A DNA stretch of 41,340 nt from Clostridium sp. (GCF_029258205.1 NZ_JARHZJ010000025.1:1-41340); one strand, 5' to 3'; counted from the first letter of the stretch, positions 6,654-16,349 are shown. Notes: a model not told the origin generated them from the sequence alone. Program-made: numbers and translations.

Positions 6654-9575
6654 ATGAATTTTAAAGAGAATAATATTTATAGTGGATTTAAACTTTTAAA
6701 CATAGAAAATTTAAATCAAATAGGTGGAGTAGGTTTAAGGTTTGAGCATGAAAAAACTAAGGCTAAGCTTATAAAAATCATAAGTGAAGATGATAATAAG
6801 TGCTTTGCAATAGGTTTTAGAACTCCACCAGATAATAGTACAGGAGTACCTCACATTTTAGAGCATTCAGTTTTATGTGGTTCTAGAAAATTTAATACTA
6901 AGGAACCATTCGTAGAACTTTTAAAAGGGTCTTTAAATACATTCTTAAATGCTATGACATATCCAGATAAAACAATATATCCAGTAGCATCAAGAAATGA
7001 AAAAGATTTTATGAATCTTATGGATGTTTATTTAGATGCTGTATTATATCCAAATATATATAAGCATAAGGAAATATTCATGCAAGAAGGATGGCATTAT
7101 TATATAGAAAATAAGGATGATGAATTAAAGTATAATGGTGTTGTTTATAATGAGATGAAGGGAGCATACTCATCTCCAGATTCTATACTTTATAGAAAAA
7201 TACCACAAACAATATATCCAGATACTTGCTATGCCTTATCTTCAGGAGGGGATCCTGATGAAATACCAAATTTAACTTATGAAGAGTTTTTAGAATTTCA
7301 TAAGAAATATTATCATCCTTCAAACTCATATATTTTCTTATATGGTAATGGAGATACTGAGAAAGAATTAGAATTTATAAATGAAGAGTATTTAAAGAAT
7401 TTTGAATATAAAGAGATAGATTCAGAAATAAAAGAACAAAAATCTTTTGAGAATATGAAAGAAGAAAGCTTTACTTATGGAATAGCTGAAAGTGAAGATT
7501 TAAATCATAAAAGTTACTATAGCTTAAACTTTGTAATTGGAGATGCCACAGATGGTGAAAAAGGCTTAGCTTTTGATGTTTTAGCATATCTTCTAACAAG
7601 AAGTACAGCAGCTCCATTAAAGAAAGCATTAATAGATGCAGGAATAGGGAAAGCTGTATCAGGAGACTTTGATAACTCAACTAAACAATCAGCCTTTACT
7701 GTTTTAGTTAAGAATGCAGAGCTAAACAAAGAAGAAGAATTTAAAAAAGTAGTAATGAACACTTTGAAGGATTTAGTTGAAAATGGCATAGATAAAGAAC
7801 TTATAGAAGCTTCTATAAATAGAGTTGAATTTGAATTAAGGGAAGGAGATTATGGCTCTTATCCTAATGGATTAATTTATTATTTAAAAGTTATGGATAG
7901 CTGGCTTTATGATGGTGATCCATATGCTCATTTAGAATATGAAAAAAATCTTGAAAAAATAAAATCTGCTTTAACAAGTAATTATTTTGAAGATTTAATT
8001 GAAAAATATATGATAAATAATACTCACTCTTCACTTGTTTCTCTTAATCCTGAAAAAGGAATAAATGAGAAAAAGTCTGCTGAATTAAAGAAGAAGTTAG
8101 AAGAGATTAAAAATAGTTTTGATGAAAAGACTTTAAATGAAATAATTGATAATTGTAAAAAGTTAAAAGAAAGACAAAGTACACCTGATAAGAAAGAAGA
8201 TTTAGAAAGTATTCCTATGTTATCTTTAGAGGATATAGATAAAGAAGCAACTAAAATTCCTACAGAAAAAAAGGATATAGATGGAATTACAACATTACAC
8301 CATGATTTTCATACTAATAAAATAGACTATGTTAATTTCTTCTTTAATACAAATAGTGTTCCTCAAGATTTAATACCTTATATTGGATTACTATGTGATA
8401 TATTAGGTAAGTGTGGAACAAAAGATTATGATTATTCTAAATTATCAAATGCTATAAATATAAATACAGGTGGAATAAGCTTTGGTGCTATAACTTTTGC
8501 TAATCTAAAGAAAAATAATGAGTTTAGTCCATATTTAGAAATTTCATATAAAGCATTAAGTAGTAAGACTAATAAAGCTATAGAGTTAGTTTCTGAGATT
8601 GTAAATCACACTGACTTAGATGATATGGATAGAATTATGCAAATAATCAGAGAAAAAAGAGCTAGATTAGAAGGAGCTATATTTGATAGTGGTCATAGAA
8701 TAGCTATGAAAAAAGTTTTATCATATTGCACAAATAGAGGAGCTTATGATGAAAAAATAAGTGGATTAGATTATTATGATTTCTTAGTAAATATAGATAA
8801 GGAAGATAAAAAATCCATAATATCAGATAATTTAAAAAAGGTAAGAGACTTAATCTTTAATAAGCAAAATATGCTTATAAGTTATTCAGGAAAAGAAGAT
8901 GAATATAAAAACTTTAAGAAAAAAGTAAAATATTTAATAAGCAAAATAAATAATAATAATTTTGAAAAAGAAGAATATAGATTTGAGTTAGTAAAGAAAA
9001 ATGAAGGACTTTTAACTCAAGGCAATGTACAATATGTAGCTAAAGGTGGAAACTACAAAATTGATGGATATAAGTATTCTGGTGCCTTATCTTTATTAGA
9101 AAGTATTCTAGGGTTTGACTACTTATGGAATTCTGTAAGAGTTAAAGGTGGAGCTTATGGAGTGTTTTCTAACTTTAGAAGAGATGGTGGAGCATATATA
9201 GTTTCATATAGAGATCCTAATATAGTAAGTACATTAGAAGCTTATGATAATATACCTAACTATTTAAATGATTTTGAAGCTGATGAAAGAGAAATGACTA
9301 AATACATTATAGGTACAATAAGAAAATATGATCAACCTATAAGCAATGGTATAAAAGGTGATATAGCAGTTTCATACTATTTAAGTAACTTTACTTATGA
9401 AGATCTTCAAAAAGAAAGAGAAGAAATTATAAATGCAGATGTAGAAAAAATTAAGAGTTTTGCACCTATGATTAAAGATCTAATGAAGGAAGACTACATC
9501 TGTGTACTAGGTAATGAAGAAAAGATAAAAGAGAATAAAGAGATATTTAATAATATTAAAAGTGTAATTAAATAG
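6654..9575 (+). CDS. M16C zinc metalloprotease (insulinase/presequence-protease family)
   Basis: A 973-residue single-chain protease of family M16C, the group with mitochondrial presequence protease and the bacterial equivalents that degrade unfolded peptides inside a closed chamber. The inverted zinc motif HxxEH is at H67-E70-H71 (VPHILEHSVLCGS), and the distal glutamate ligand is E167 (YNEMKGAYSS). The M16C-associated helical region fills the middle (about 470-700), and the second half holds the substrate-contact RVKGGAYG motif near residue 830. The full length and both halves argue for an active enzyme. No signal peptide, so cytosolic. The start follows AGGAGTG. Similar clostridial genes have been annotated as hypA; that name is confusing with hydrogenase maturation, so none is used here. 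Confidence 0.93.
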   Translation: MNFKENNIYSGFKLLNIENLNQIGGVGLRFEHEKTKAKLIKIISEDDNKCFAIGFRTPPDNSTGVPHILEHSVLCGSRKFNTKEPFVELLKGSLNTFLNAMTYPDKTIYPVASRNEKDFMNLMDVYLDAVLYPNIYKHKEIFMQEGWHYYIENKDDELKYNGVVYNEMKGAYSSPDSILYRKIPQTIYPDTCYALSSGGDPDEIPNLTYEEFLEFHKKYYHPSNSYIFLYGNGDTEKELEFINEEYLKNFEYKEIDSEIKEQKSFENMKEESFTYGIAESEDLNHKSYYSLNFVIGDATDGEKGLAFDVLAYLLTRSTAAPLKKALIDAGIGKAVSGDFDNSTKQSAFTVLVKNAELNKEEEFKKVVMNTLKDLVENGIDKELIEASINRVEFELREGDYGSYPNGLIYYLKVMDSWLYDGDPYAHLEYEKNLEKIKSALTSNYFEDLIEKYMINNTHSSLVSLNPEKGINEKKSAELKKKLEEIKNSFDEKTLNEIIDNCKKLKERQSTPDKKEDLESIPMLSLEDIDKEATKIPTEKKDIDGITTLHHDFHTNKIDYVNFFFNTNSVPQDLIPYIGLLCDILGKCGTKDYDYSKLSNAININTGGISFGAITFANLKKNNEFSPYLEISYKALSSKTNKAIELVSEIVNHTDLDDMDRIMQIIREKRARLEGAIFDSGHRIAMKKVLSYCTNRGAYDEKISGLDYYDFLVNIDKEDKKSIISDNLKKVRDLIFNKQNMLISYSGKEDEYKNFKKKVKYLISKINNNNFEKEEYRFELVKKNEGLLTQGNVQYVAKGGNYKIDGYKYSGALSLLESILGFDYLWNSVRVKGGAYGVFSNFRRDGGAYIVSYRDPNIVSTLEAYDNIPNYLNDFEADEREMTKYIIGTIRKYDQPISNGIKGDIAVSYYLSNFTYEDLQKEREEIINADVEKIKSFAPMIKDLMKEDYICVLGNEEKIKENKEIFNNIKSVIK

Positions 9576-9697
9576 ACTTTTAATTTGATTTTAAAATTTT
9601 TTGTTTAAGAAGTAAGTTTACTTTTAGAGTTTTTTAATTATAAATATAAAGTGAAATCTATAAATACAACTTAAAAATAGTCTTAAAGCAGAAATTT

Positions 9698-9744
9698 AGA
9701 CCTTACTGTAGAAATATTTTATTTCTACAGTAAGGTCTTTTTAT
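9698..9744 (+). terminator. intrinsic terminator
   Basis: A perfect 19-base-pair stem (AGACCTTACTGTAGAAATA and its complement), three-base loop, followed by TTTTTATTTT. It ends the protease unit. Confidence 0.93.
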
Positions 9745-9771
9745 TTTAAATTAAAATAATAAAATAAAATG

Positions 9772-9780
9772 TGATATAAT
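9772..9780 (+). promoter_or_regulatory. extended -10 promoter for the exonuclease gene
   Basis: TGATATAAT is a TG-n-TATAAT extended -10 element 38 bases before the ATG. No good -35 is visible at the right spacing. The same GTGATATAAT string precedes two other genes in the window. Confidence 0.6.
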
Positions 9781-9817
9781 ATTGTTTATTGTTACATAGA
9801 AAGGGAGAAAGACATAA

Positions 9818-10726
9818 ATGGATTTTGTTGCAATAGACTTCGAAACTGCTAATGAGAAAAGAAATAGTGCTTGTTCTATTGGGTTGACTGTTGTTAAAAA
9901 TAATAAAATTGTTGAGGAAAAATATTTTTTAATAAAGCCTTGTGAAATGAGATTTCAGCCTATGAATATATGGATACATGGAATTAGGCCAGAGGATGTT
10001 GAAAATGAGAGAACTTTTAATAAAATATGGGAAGAAATAAAATGTTACATAGATGGGAATTTAGTAATAGCTCATAATGCAGCTTTTGATATTAGCGTTC
10101 TTAGAAAAACTTTAGATTTTTATGATATACCTTATCCAGATTTTGAATATGCCTGTACAGTAGTTATGGCAAAGAATTATTATAAATCATTACCAAATCA
10201 TAAATTAGGAACTGTAAGTGAAGCTTTAGGTTTTGAATTTTCTCATCACCATGCAGGGGAAGATGCAAGGGCATGTGCTAATATATTACTTAATATATGC
10301 AAAGACTTAGAGATAGAATCAGTTGAAGAACTTTCAGATAAGCTTGCCATAAGAATAGGTGCTGTTTATAAAAATGGATATAAATCTTCTGGAAAAAAGG
10401 GTGAATGTAAATATTCAAGCAATTTAAGGCTTAAAGAAAAGAAGAAAGAGGAAGAAAGATCTTTAAAGTGTAAAAATGTAGTTTTTACAGGGCCTTTAAG
10501 CTCTATGTCTAGAGGAGAAGCCATAGGGAATGTAATAAGATGTGGAGGGTTTGTCTCAAGCTCTGTAAGTAAAAAGACAAATTACTTAATTACAGGAATT
10601 AGAGATTTAAATAAATTAAAAGAAAACGAAAAGAGTATTAAATTAAAAAAAGCAGAAAATTTAATAAAAGAAAATTTTGATATTAAGATAATAAATGAAG
10701 AAGAGTTCTTATCTATAATAGAATAA
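9818..10726 (+). CDS. DnaQ-type 3'-5' exonuclease with BRCT domain
   Basis: A 302-residue DEDDh exonuclease. Exo I is D7/E9 (AIDFET), Exo II is IAHNAAFD with D91, and Exo III is H144 with D149 (HHAGEDA); all are intact. The exonuclease domain covers residues 1-165. A lysine/glutamate-rich linker (about 185-215) leads to a BRCT domain (about 217-302) recognisable from NVVFTGPLSSMSRGEA and TNYLITG, as in DNA ligase and the BRCT-tagged epsilon-like proteins of Firmicutes. It is not the PolC proofreading domain; a role in DNA repair or processing is inferred. The start is 11 bases after AAGGGAG. Monocistronic. Confidence 0.93.
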   Translation: MDFVAIDFETANEKRNSACSIGLTVVKNNKIVEEKYFLIKPCEMRFQPMNIWIHGIRPEDVENERTFNKIWEEIKCYIDGNLVIAHNAAFDISVLRKTLDFYDIPYPDFEYACTVVMAKNYYKSLPNHKLGTVSEALGFEFSHHHAGEDARACANILLNICKDLEIESVEELSDKLAIRIGAVYKNGYKSSGKKGECKYSSNLRLKEKKKEEERSLKCKNVVFTGPLSSMSRGEAIGNVIRCGGFVSSSVSKKTNYLITGIRDLNKLKENEKSIKLKKAENLIKENFDIKIINEEEFLSIIE

Positions 10727-10755
10727 ATAAACTTTTGTTTTAAATATAAATATTA

Positions 10756-10783
10756 AAAAATAGCTCATTTAGTGGCTATTTTT
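10756..10783 (+). terminator. intrinsic terminator
   Basis: AAAAATAGC (10756-10764) pairs with GCTATTTTT (10775-10783) around a ten-base loop; weak in GC but U-rich on the 3' side. Confidence 0.7.
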
Positions 10784-10905
10784 GCTCTTGTTAACAATAA
10801 ATTATTTACAATAATATTTATTATGCTAAAATAAGTTGGTAAAATTAATTTATGTAATACTAGAATTAGTTAGTAAATTTTAGTTAGGAAATTAGAGGTG
10901 GTTAA

Positions 10906-11250
10906 ATGGATAAATTATTTACTATAAGTGGAGTGGATTTTTTAGCAGAGGATTTTCAAGATGATATAAGTGAATTTCAAGATATAATACCTATATTACA
11001 AGATTTTCAAGAAGAATTAAAATTAGAGAAAATAAAGTGTACAGATGAGAATGATTGCTGTTTTAAAACTAAAGAAAATTATATATGCGAATTAGTAGGA
11101 GCTTTAACTGAAGATGATGAATTTTATTCATTAAAAGAGTTAAGAAGTGATTATAATAGATTTAAAGATGAAATACTATATCCTTTTGGAATACAAGTTT
11201 ATAAATGTACATCCTGTAATAAGTGGATTATAAATTTACTAGAGGAGTAA
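10906..11250 (+). CDS. unknown acidic CxxC protein
   Basis: A 114-residue protein I do not recognise. It is acidic, with an N-terminal half rich in D, E, Q and F (repeated F-Q-D-I/D motifs, residues 17-38), a cysteine group at about 45-67 (KIKCTDENDCCF, YIC) and a C-terminal CTSC at about 103-106. The paired cysteines could hold a metal. The start follows GAGGTGG. Only ten bases separate it from the next gene, whose ribosome site lies in the last codons of this one, so the two are very likely co-translated and may work together. Confidence 0.75.
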   Translation: MDKLFTISGVDFLAEDFQDDISEFQDIIPILQDFQEELKLEKIKCTDENDCCFKTKENYICELVGALTEDDEFYSLKELRSDYNRFKDEILYPFGIQVYKCTSCNKWIINLLEE

Positions 11251-11260
11251 GCTTTAACAT

Positions 11261-12544
11261 ATGGATAAATTGAAAGAGATTATTGCAGGGATAGGTCATA
11301 ACATTTGTAGCTTTTATAAAAGAGTAAAAAATAAAATTATAAAAGAAAAGGATCCTAAGGTGATATTAATTTGTATTATTGCTTTAGCTTTAATTATAGT
11401 ATTTCTATATGGTAATGTCAGTAGTAAAAAGAGAGATGTAATTGAACAATTATCTAATTCATTAAGTAAAGGAAATGAAAGAGCCTTGATGAATTTAATA
11501 GAAAAAGGAAATAAAAGTTCAGCAATAACAAAAGAACAGTTAATACCATATATTGATTTTTTTAAATCAGATAAAAGTAGAATTAATAAATTAGTATCTT
11601 CTTTAGAAAATGGTGATGAGGTATATTCTACAAAGTTAGAGTCTAAAAAAAGTTTTTGGGGAGAAAAATGGTATGTTGTAATACAAAAAAAGAAGCTTGT
11701 TGTATTATCTAATTTTCCAGAAGCTAGTGTATATTTAAATGGTAATTTTATAGGGACAACTAATACTAGTAGAAGTTTAGAAATACCTAATTTAATACCG
11801 GGAGTATATGATGTTAAAATTGAGAAAAAAGCATATAATTCTAATTTAGTAGAAGAAAAAAATATAATTTTCATGGATAATAATAAGATAAATATACCCT
11901 TAAATGGAATGTTAGTTACAGTTAAGAGTAGTTTTGAGGATAGTAATGTATATATAAATGGAGAGGACTCAGGTATAAAGGTAAAAGATTTTAAGGATGT
12001 TGGACCTTTCCCTAAGGATGGTTCAACATATTTAACTATAAAATGCAATACTCCTTGGGGAGAAATAGATAGCCAAAAGGTTTATATAGAAGACCATCCA
12101 GAAATAAATATAGAACTAGATTTAAAAGATACAATTATAAAAGATGATGTTGAAAAAGTTGTAAAAGAATTTTATAATAGCGTATTTCAGGCTTTAAATT
12201 CAGAGGATAAAAATGATATAAAAAATGCTAAAGATGAAGTTAAGAATAATATATATAATACATTAAGTCAAAAATATTTTCTTTTAAAGAATGGCTATGA
12301 TATAAGTGATCTTCAAATTAAGATGGAAAATAGTTCGATAGAACGTAATCATGGTGTTTATGAAGCGAGGATTGTGGTTAATGTTTCTTATAAGATAAAA
12401 AAGAAAATATTGGGAATAGATGTTAAAAGTGAATCAATGGAAAAAAACTTTTTCACAAATATGAAGTATGAAAATGGAAAGTGGATAGTTTATAATGTAC
12501 AAGACTTTTCATTACCAGGTTTAGAAGAAGATAAGAATAATTAA
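11261..12544 (+). CDS. TcaA/YvbJ-like membrane protein
   Basis: A 427-residue protein. A single membrane helix sits at about residues 32-50 (KVILICIIALALIIVFLYG), leaving a short cytosolic N terminus and a large outside part. The outer part has two PEGA-like beta modules (about 142-205, with ASVYLNGNFIGTT and LIPGVYDVKI; about 212-285, with SNVYINGEDSG) and a C-terminal NTF2-like domain (about 290-420). This order matches the TcaA/YvbJ family, named for teicoplanin susceptibility in staphylococci and lately tied to envelope stress. The usual N-terminal zinc ribbon is absent here, but the gene just upstream encodes a CxxC protein. The SD (AGGAG) is in the upstream gene's end. A wall-stress sensor role is inferred only. 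Confidence 0.8.
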   Translation: MDKLKEIIAGIGHNICSFYKRVKNKIIKEKDPKVILICIIALALIIVFLYGNVSSKKRDVIEQLSNSLSKGNERALMNLIEKGNKSSAITKEQLIPYIDFFKSDKSRINKLVSSLENGDEVYSTKLESKKSFWGEKWYVVIQKKKLVVLSNFPEASVYLNGNFIGTTNTSRSLEIPNLIPGVYDVKIEKKAYNSNLVEEKNIIFMDNNKINIPLNGMLVTVKSSFEDSNVYINGEDSGIKVKDFKDVGPFPKDGSTYLTIKCNTPWGEIDSQKVYIEDHPEINIELDLKDTIIKDDVEKVVKEFYNSVFQALNSEDKNDIKNAKDEVKNNIYNTLSQKYFLLKNGYDISDLQIKMENSSIERNHGVYEARIVVNVSYKIKKKILGIDVKSESMEKNFFTNMKYENGKWIVYNVQDFSLPGLEEDKNN

Positions 12545-12548
12545 TAAA

Positions 12549-12586
12549 TAAAAAACAGATTGAATAATCAATCTGTTTTTTATTTT
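12549..12586. terminator. bidirectional terminator
   Basis: AAAAAACAGATTGA pairs with TCAATCTGTTTTTT around a four-base loop (ATAA); A and T runs on both sides serve the TcaA-like gene and the convergent deoD. The 3' arm overlaps the end of deoD by two bases. Confidence 0.9.
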
Positions 12587-13292
12587 ATAAAGTTATGGCA
12601 GTATCAAGAGCAACTTCCATCATCTTTGTGAATGTAGTTTGGCGCTCTTCAGCAGTGGTTTCTTCAGCAGTAATTAAATGATCACTTATAGTAAGTATTG
12701 TTAAGGCATTAACACCATACTTAGATGCTAAGGTATATAAAGCAGCAGTTTCCATTTCAACAGCTAAAGTACCAAATTTAGCCCATTGTTTCCATGCTTC
12801 AGGATTATCATTATAGAAACTATCAGCTGTGAATACGCTACCAACTTTAGGAGAATATCCTTTTTCAACAGCAGTATCGTAAGCAGCCTTTAAAATTTTA
12901 AATGATGCTGTAGGAGCAAAATCTAAACCATTAAATCTAACTTTATTTATTGCAGAATCAGTATGAGATGACATAGCTAAAACTAAGTCTCTAACTTTTA
13001 TATCTTCTTGCATACCGCCAGCTGTCCCTACTCTTATTAAATTTTTAACTCCATAATCTCTTATAAGTTCATTAACGTAAATAGAAATTGAAGGAACACC
13101 CATACCAGTACCTTGAACTGATATTCTTTTTCCTTTATATGTTCCTGTATATCCTAACATTCCTCTAACTTCATTGTAACAAACTGGATTTTCTAAAAAT
13201 GTTTCAGCTATAAATTTAGCTCTTAAAGGATCTCCAGGCAATAAAATTGTTTCAGCTATTTGACCTTCTTTTGCACCTATATGAATACTCAT
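12585..13292 (-). CDS. deoD: purine nucleoside phosphorylase DeoD
   Basis: A 235-residue protein, the usual length for hexameric, trimer-of-dimers PNP of the DeoD type. It splits purine (deoxy)nucleosides with phosphate to base and pentose-1-phosphate in the cytosol. Signatures: [15 protein letters not shown] at 17-31, the phosphate-site arginines in YNEVRGMLG and [16 protein letters not shown] near 179 that binds the ribose, and TISDHL near 201 with the catalytic aspartate. The start follows AGGAGGTACACT. It is a single-gene unit here, not linked to deoB or deoC. Confidence 0.96.
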   Translation of the reverse strand: MSIHIGAKEGQIAETILLPGDPLRAKFIAETFLENPVCYNEVRGMLGYTGTYKGKRISVQGTGMGVPSISIYVNELIRDYGVKNLIRVGTAGGMQEDIKVRDLVLAMSSHTDSAINKVRFNGLDFAPTASFKILKAAYDTAVEKGYSPKVGSVFTADSFYNDNPEAWKQWAKFGTLAVEMETAALYTLASKYGVNALTILTISDHLITAEETTAEERQTTFTKMMEVALDTAITL

Positions 13293-13480
13293 AGTGTACC
13301 TCCTAATAATGTAAATGTTTTATAAGTAAATTTTATCATAAATAAATAAAAAATGCTAAAAATTATAAAAATTAAAATTTTAATTTAAGTAGTTAAAGTT
13401 TATTTAGTATGTTATATTAATAAGTAATACAAAATAATAGTTTATTAATTTGGTATTTATAAGAAAATGAGGTGATAATT

Positions 13481-13714
13481 TTGTTAAATATAGATAGAAA
13501 TGAAATTAAAGATACGCCTGAGTATGAAAGCTTTGGTGAAAATGAATTTCCACTGAAATACTTAAGTGAAGAAGAGTTAGAAGAGTTAGGATTCAAAAAA
13601 AGTTGCTGTGGAAATAGAGGAGCATGTTCTAAAAAATCAAATGGAAATTGTGCAGGGTGTTCCTCAAGTGGATGTAGATGTTCAAAGGGTTCTAGCTATT
13701 GTAAGAATAAATAA
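13481..13714 (+). CDS. small cysteine-rich protein, unknown
   Basis: A 77-residue protein I do not recognise. Residues 1-40 are acidic and uninterrupted by cysteine (EYESFGENEFPLKYL, SEEELEELGF); residues 43-77 carry eight cysteines (SCCGNRG, NCAGCSSSGCRCSKG, YC), so a metal- or cluster-binding tail or a disulfide-rich tail is possible. A GTG at 13472 is in frame but lies in the SD (GAGGTGAT); TTG at 13481 right after it is the better start. Its terminator is a perfect palindrome overlapping the stop codon. Confidence 0.75.
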   Translation: MLNIDRNEIKDTPEYESFGENEFPLKYLSEEELEELGFKKSCCGNRGACSKKSNGNCAGCSSSGCRCSKGSSYCKNK

Positions 13715-13745
13715 AAAAGACATACTCATATGAGTATGTCTTTTT
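13714..13745. terminator. bidirectional terminator, 32-base perfect palindrome
   Basis: AAAAAGACATACTCAT joined directly to its exact complement. It begins at the last base of the upstream stop codon and ends three bases before the helicase stop, serving both convergent genes. Confidence 0.92.
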
Positions 13746-13748
13746 GTA

Positions 13749-15335
13749 TTATTTTCTTTTTTTTGCAACTTCTATATTAACAGTTCTTCTATTAAGTTTT
13801 TTGCCCATTGATTTTTTCATTATATTATTTACTACATCAGCATCAACGTTAGCAAAGCAGAAGTTTTCTTTTATGTCTATATCTCCAACTTGTTTAGGGC
13901 TTATTCTAGCAGTTTCTTTTAAGAAATTAACAAGAGATTTAGGAGTTATACCATCTCTTCTTCCGACAGACATAAATAGTCTAGTTTCATCCATTACAGG
14001 AGCTTCTATAGAATTTGAAGTGTAATCAAAAGAAGATTCTTTATCAAATACTATTTTTAAAAGAGCAGCTGCAACATCTACTAAGCTATAATCTTCATCT
14101 AATTGAGTAGCTATTGGAATAAACTTTTGGAAATCTTCAGAAGCTTCTTCTATAGTAGATTTTACATTGTTTATTATGTTATTATGTTTATTTTGGAATA
14201 TTTCATCAACTGTAGGTACAGCTTTTCTTATTATTTTACTCTTAGTATGCTTTTGAATTTGCTTAAGCATCATATATTCTTTTGGAGTAACTAAAGAATA
14301 AGCAACTCCTTCTCTGTTAGCTCTACCTGTTCTTCCGATTCTATGTACATAACTTTCATTGTCTTGTGGTAGATCATAGTTTATAACGTGAGTTACGCTT
14401 TCAACGTCTATTCCTCTAGCTGCAACGTCAGTAGCAACTAAGAAGTCTAAGCTTCCTTCTTTAAATTTTCTTAAAGTTTGAAGTCTATGGTTTTGGCTCA
14501 TATCTCCGTGCATACCTTCAACCATGTATCCTCTAGCTTGCATTTTTTCTACAACTTCGTCAACACCTTTTTTGGTTTTGCAGAAAATTATTGCAGCATT
14601 TGGTTCATCAAAATCTAAAACTCTACAAAGTGTTTCAAATCTATCTCTATGTTTTATTTCAAAATAAAATTGTTCTATTTTTGAAACTGTTAAAGAACTT
14701 TTCTTTATTGCGATGTGCTTAGTATCTTTTTTCATGTAATTTTTAGCTAATTTTTTTATTTGTGGAGGCATAGTAGCAGAGAATAAAAGTGTTTGTCTAT
14801 CAGTTTTTAATGATTTAACAATTTCTTCTAAATCATCAATGAATCCCATGTTTAACATTTCATCAGCTTCATCTAACACTAGGAATCCTATATCGTTAAG
14901 AGGTAAACTCTTTCTTCTTATTAAGTCTAATACTCTACCAGGTGTTCCAACAACTATATCAACACCATTTTTTAAAGCTCTAATTTGTCTATCTATTGGT
15001 TGACCACCGTATATTGGTAAAACAGAAAGTTTTTCGTGTTTTCCAAGTTTTACAAGTTCTTCGTTAACTTGTATAGCAAGCTCTCTAGTTGGTGCTAAAA
15101 TAAGTGCTTTTGGAGTTTTCTTTTTTCCTGAAAAATTAGCATTATTTATTATAGCACATCCAAAAGCAGCTGTTTTACCAGTACCGGTTTGAGCTTGACC
15201 GATTATATCGTGTCCTTCTAGGGCTACAGGAATACTTTCAGCTTGAATTTGAGATGGTTCTTCAAATCCCATATCTTTTATAGCTTTAAGTAAGCTTTCC
15301 TTAAGACCTAAGTCATCAAATTTTATATTATTCAT
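13749..15335 (-). CDS. DEAD-box RNA helicase with DbpA-type RNA-binding domain
   Basis: A 528-residue ATP-dependent RNA helicase. All core motifs are visible in order: F..L and PSQIQAESIP (Q motif), AQTGTGKT (I), PTRELAIQ (Ia), TPGRVLD (Ib), DEAD (II), SAT (III), the IIFCKTKK segment (IV), ATDVAARGIDV (V) and HRIGRTGR (VI). Residues about 455-525 (RLFMSVGRRDGITPKSLVNF onward) form the RRM-like domain that in DbpA/YxiN binds hairpin 92 of 23S rRNA, so a role in large-subunit assembly is likely; a CshA/DeaD-type cold-shock role cannot be excluded. The start follows AGAGGATAAAG. Single-gene unit. Confidence 0.95.
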   Translation of the reverse strand: MNNIKFDDLGLKESLLKAIKDMGFEEPSQIQAESIPVALEGHDIIGQAQTGTGKTAAFGCAIINNANFSGKKKTPKALILAPTRELAIQVNEELVKLGKHEKLSVLPIYGGQPIDRQIRALKNGVDIVVGTPGRVLDLIRRKSLPLNDIGFLVLDEADEMLNMGFIDDLEEIVKSLKTDRQTLLFSATMPPQIKKLAKNYMKKDTKHIAIKKSSLTVSKIEQFYFEIKHRDRFETLCRVLDFDEPNAAIIFCKTKKGVDEVVEKMQARGYMVEGMHGDMSQNHRLQTLRKFKEGSLDFLVATDVAARGIDVESVTHVINYDLPQDNESYVHRIGRTGRANREGVAYSLVTPKEYMMLKQIQKHTKSKIIRKAVPTVDEIFQNKHNNIINNVKSTIEEASEDFQKFIPIATQLDEDYSLVDVAAALLKIVFDKESSFDYTSNSIEAPVMDETRLFMSVGRRDGITPKSLVNFLKETARISPKQVGDIDIKENFCFANVDADVVNNIMKKSMGKKLNRRTVNIEVAKKRK

Positions 15336-15524
15336 TCTTTATCCTCTTTCTTTTTGTATATTTTTAGTTTTTAAAATTTATTTTATTTTTAAAATTCTCA
15401 CAATCAAACAAAGCTTATCATAACATAGTATCTTCATATAATCAAATAGTATTATTTAAAATGAAGATTAAAAAATTTATTTAAATGTTTACTATAAGTT
15501 ATAATAATTAGGAGTTAAAAATGA

Positions 15525-16221
15525 ATGAGAGAAATTAATTTGGAAGTTGGGATTTCTTAAGCATGTTTTTATCCAGATTTTGAATTGAAAAAATCAATTA
15601 AGATAATGAAAGAATTGGATTTAGATACAGGAGAATTATTTTTAAATACTTATAGTGATTATTTTGTAAAGAAACTAATTGAAGAAAAAGAGAAAAATAA
15701 CTTTAATATAAAATCAGTAAATTTTTTTCATCTATAAATGAACCTTAATTTGATAAAGATGAGAGAAGAAAAGATTCTTTAGAGCTTTTAAAAAGTATAT
15801 GCAAAGCTACTAATAAATTAGGAGTTTAATTATACAACTTTTATGGTATGAAAAAACAAGATTTTAATACTATTATAAAAAGGAAATTTTAGATATATAA
15901 TGAATTAGCTCACATAGAAAGAGAAATAATATATATTTATCTCAAGAAAAAATGTTTATTGGTATATGTCTTAAGATATAGAATTTTTGAAGTATTTAAA
16001 AGATAACATAAAATATGATATTAAATTTACTTGTTATATAAAACAAGAATATAAAATTACTACATAGTCATGGAAAAGTAAATTATAAACCTATAATTAA
16101 TAAACTAAAAAGTTTAGCCTATAAAGCTCCATTAATAATAGAAGTTTATAGGGATAATTTTAAAACTTGCGAAGAATTAAAAGATGTTAAAGATTTTATA
16201 GAAAAAAAACTACTAGTATGA
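15525..16221 (+). pseudogene. decayed sugar-phosphate isomerase/epimerase (AP endonuclease 2-like TIM barrel)
   Basis: No frame stays open, but coding-like blocks follow one another in different frames on this strand. From ATG 15525: REINLEVGIS, stop, ACFYPDFELKKSIKIMKEL, then DTGELFLNTYSDYFVKKL and NNFNIKSVNFF. After 15740: FDKDERRKDSLELLKSICKA and LYNFYGMKKQDFNTI. After 15920: ELAHIERE; DIEFLKYLKDNIKYDIKFT; and at the end HGKVNYKPIINKLKSL, APLIIEVYRDNFKTCEEL and a stop at 16219. The order (GIS.ACFYP start, YDIKFT middle, HGKVNY..IIEVYRDNF end) is that of a xylose-isomerase-like TIM-barrel family. At least three in-frame stops and several frameshifts are needed, and 697 bases is shorter than the roughly 800 expected, so material has been lost. 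A GGAG sits upstream at 15511. Confidence 0.8.
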
Positions 16222-16261
16222 TAAAATGTATAAATGTAAGAATAAAATAATAAAGAAATAT

Positions 16262-16291
16262 TTGATAAAAAAAGAAATTATATGTTATAAT
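16262..16291 (+). promoter_or_regulatory. sigma-A-type promoter for tig
   Basis: TTGATA (16262-16267), 18-base spacer, TATAAT (16286-16291), 58 bases before the tig start. Confidence 0.75.
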
Positions 16292-16349
16292 TGGCTGAGT
16301 TCATTCATAAAACATGAATTTTAAAGGCTATTTACAGGAGGAATATACA

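Noticed and set aside
11314..12048. Open frame of 244 codons on the minus strand
   Set aside because: It is antisense to the TcaA-like gene, has no ribosome site, and its composition (long runs of S, F, L, I) is that of a shadow of an AT-rich gene.
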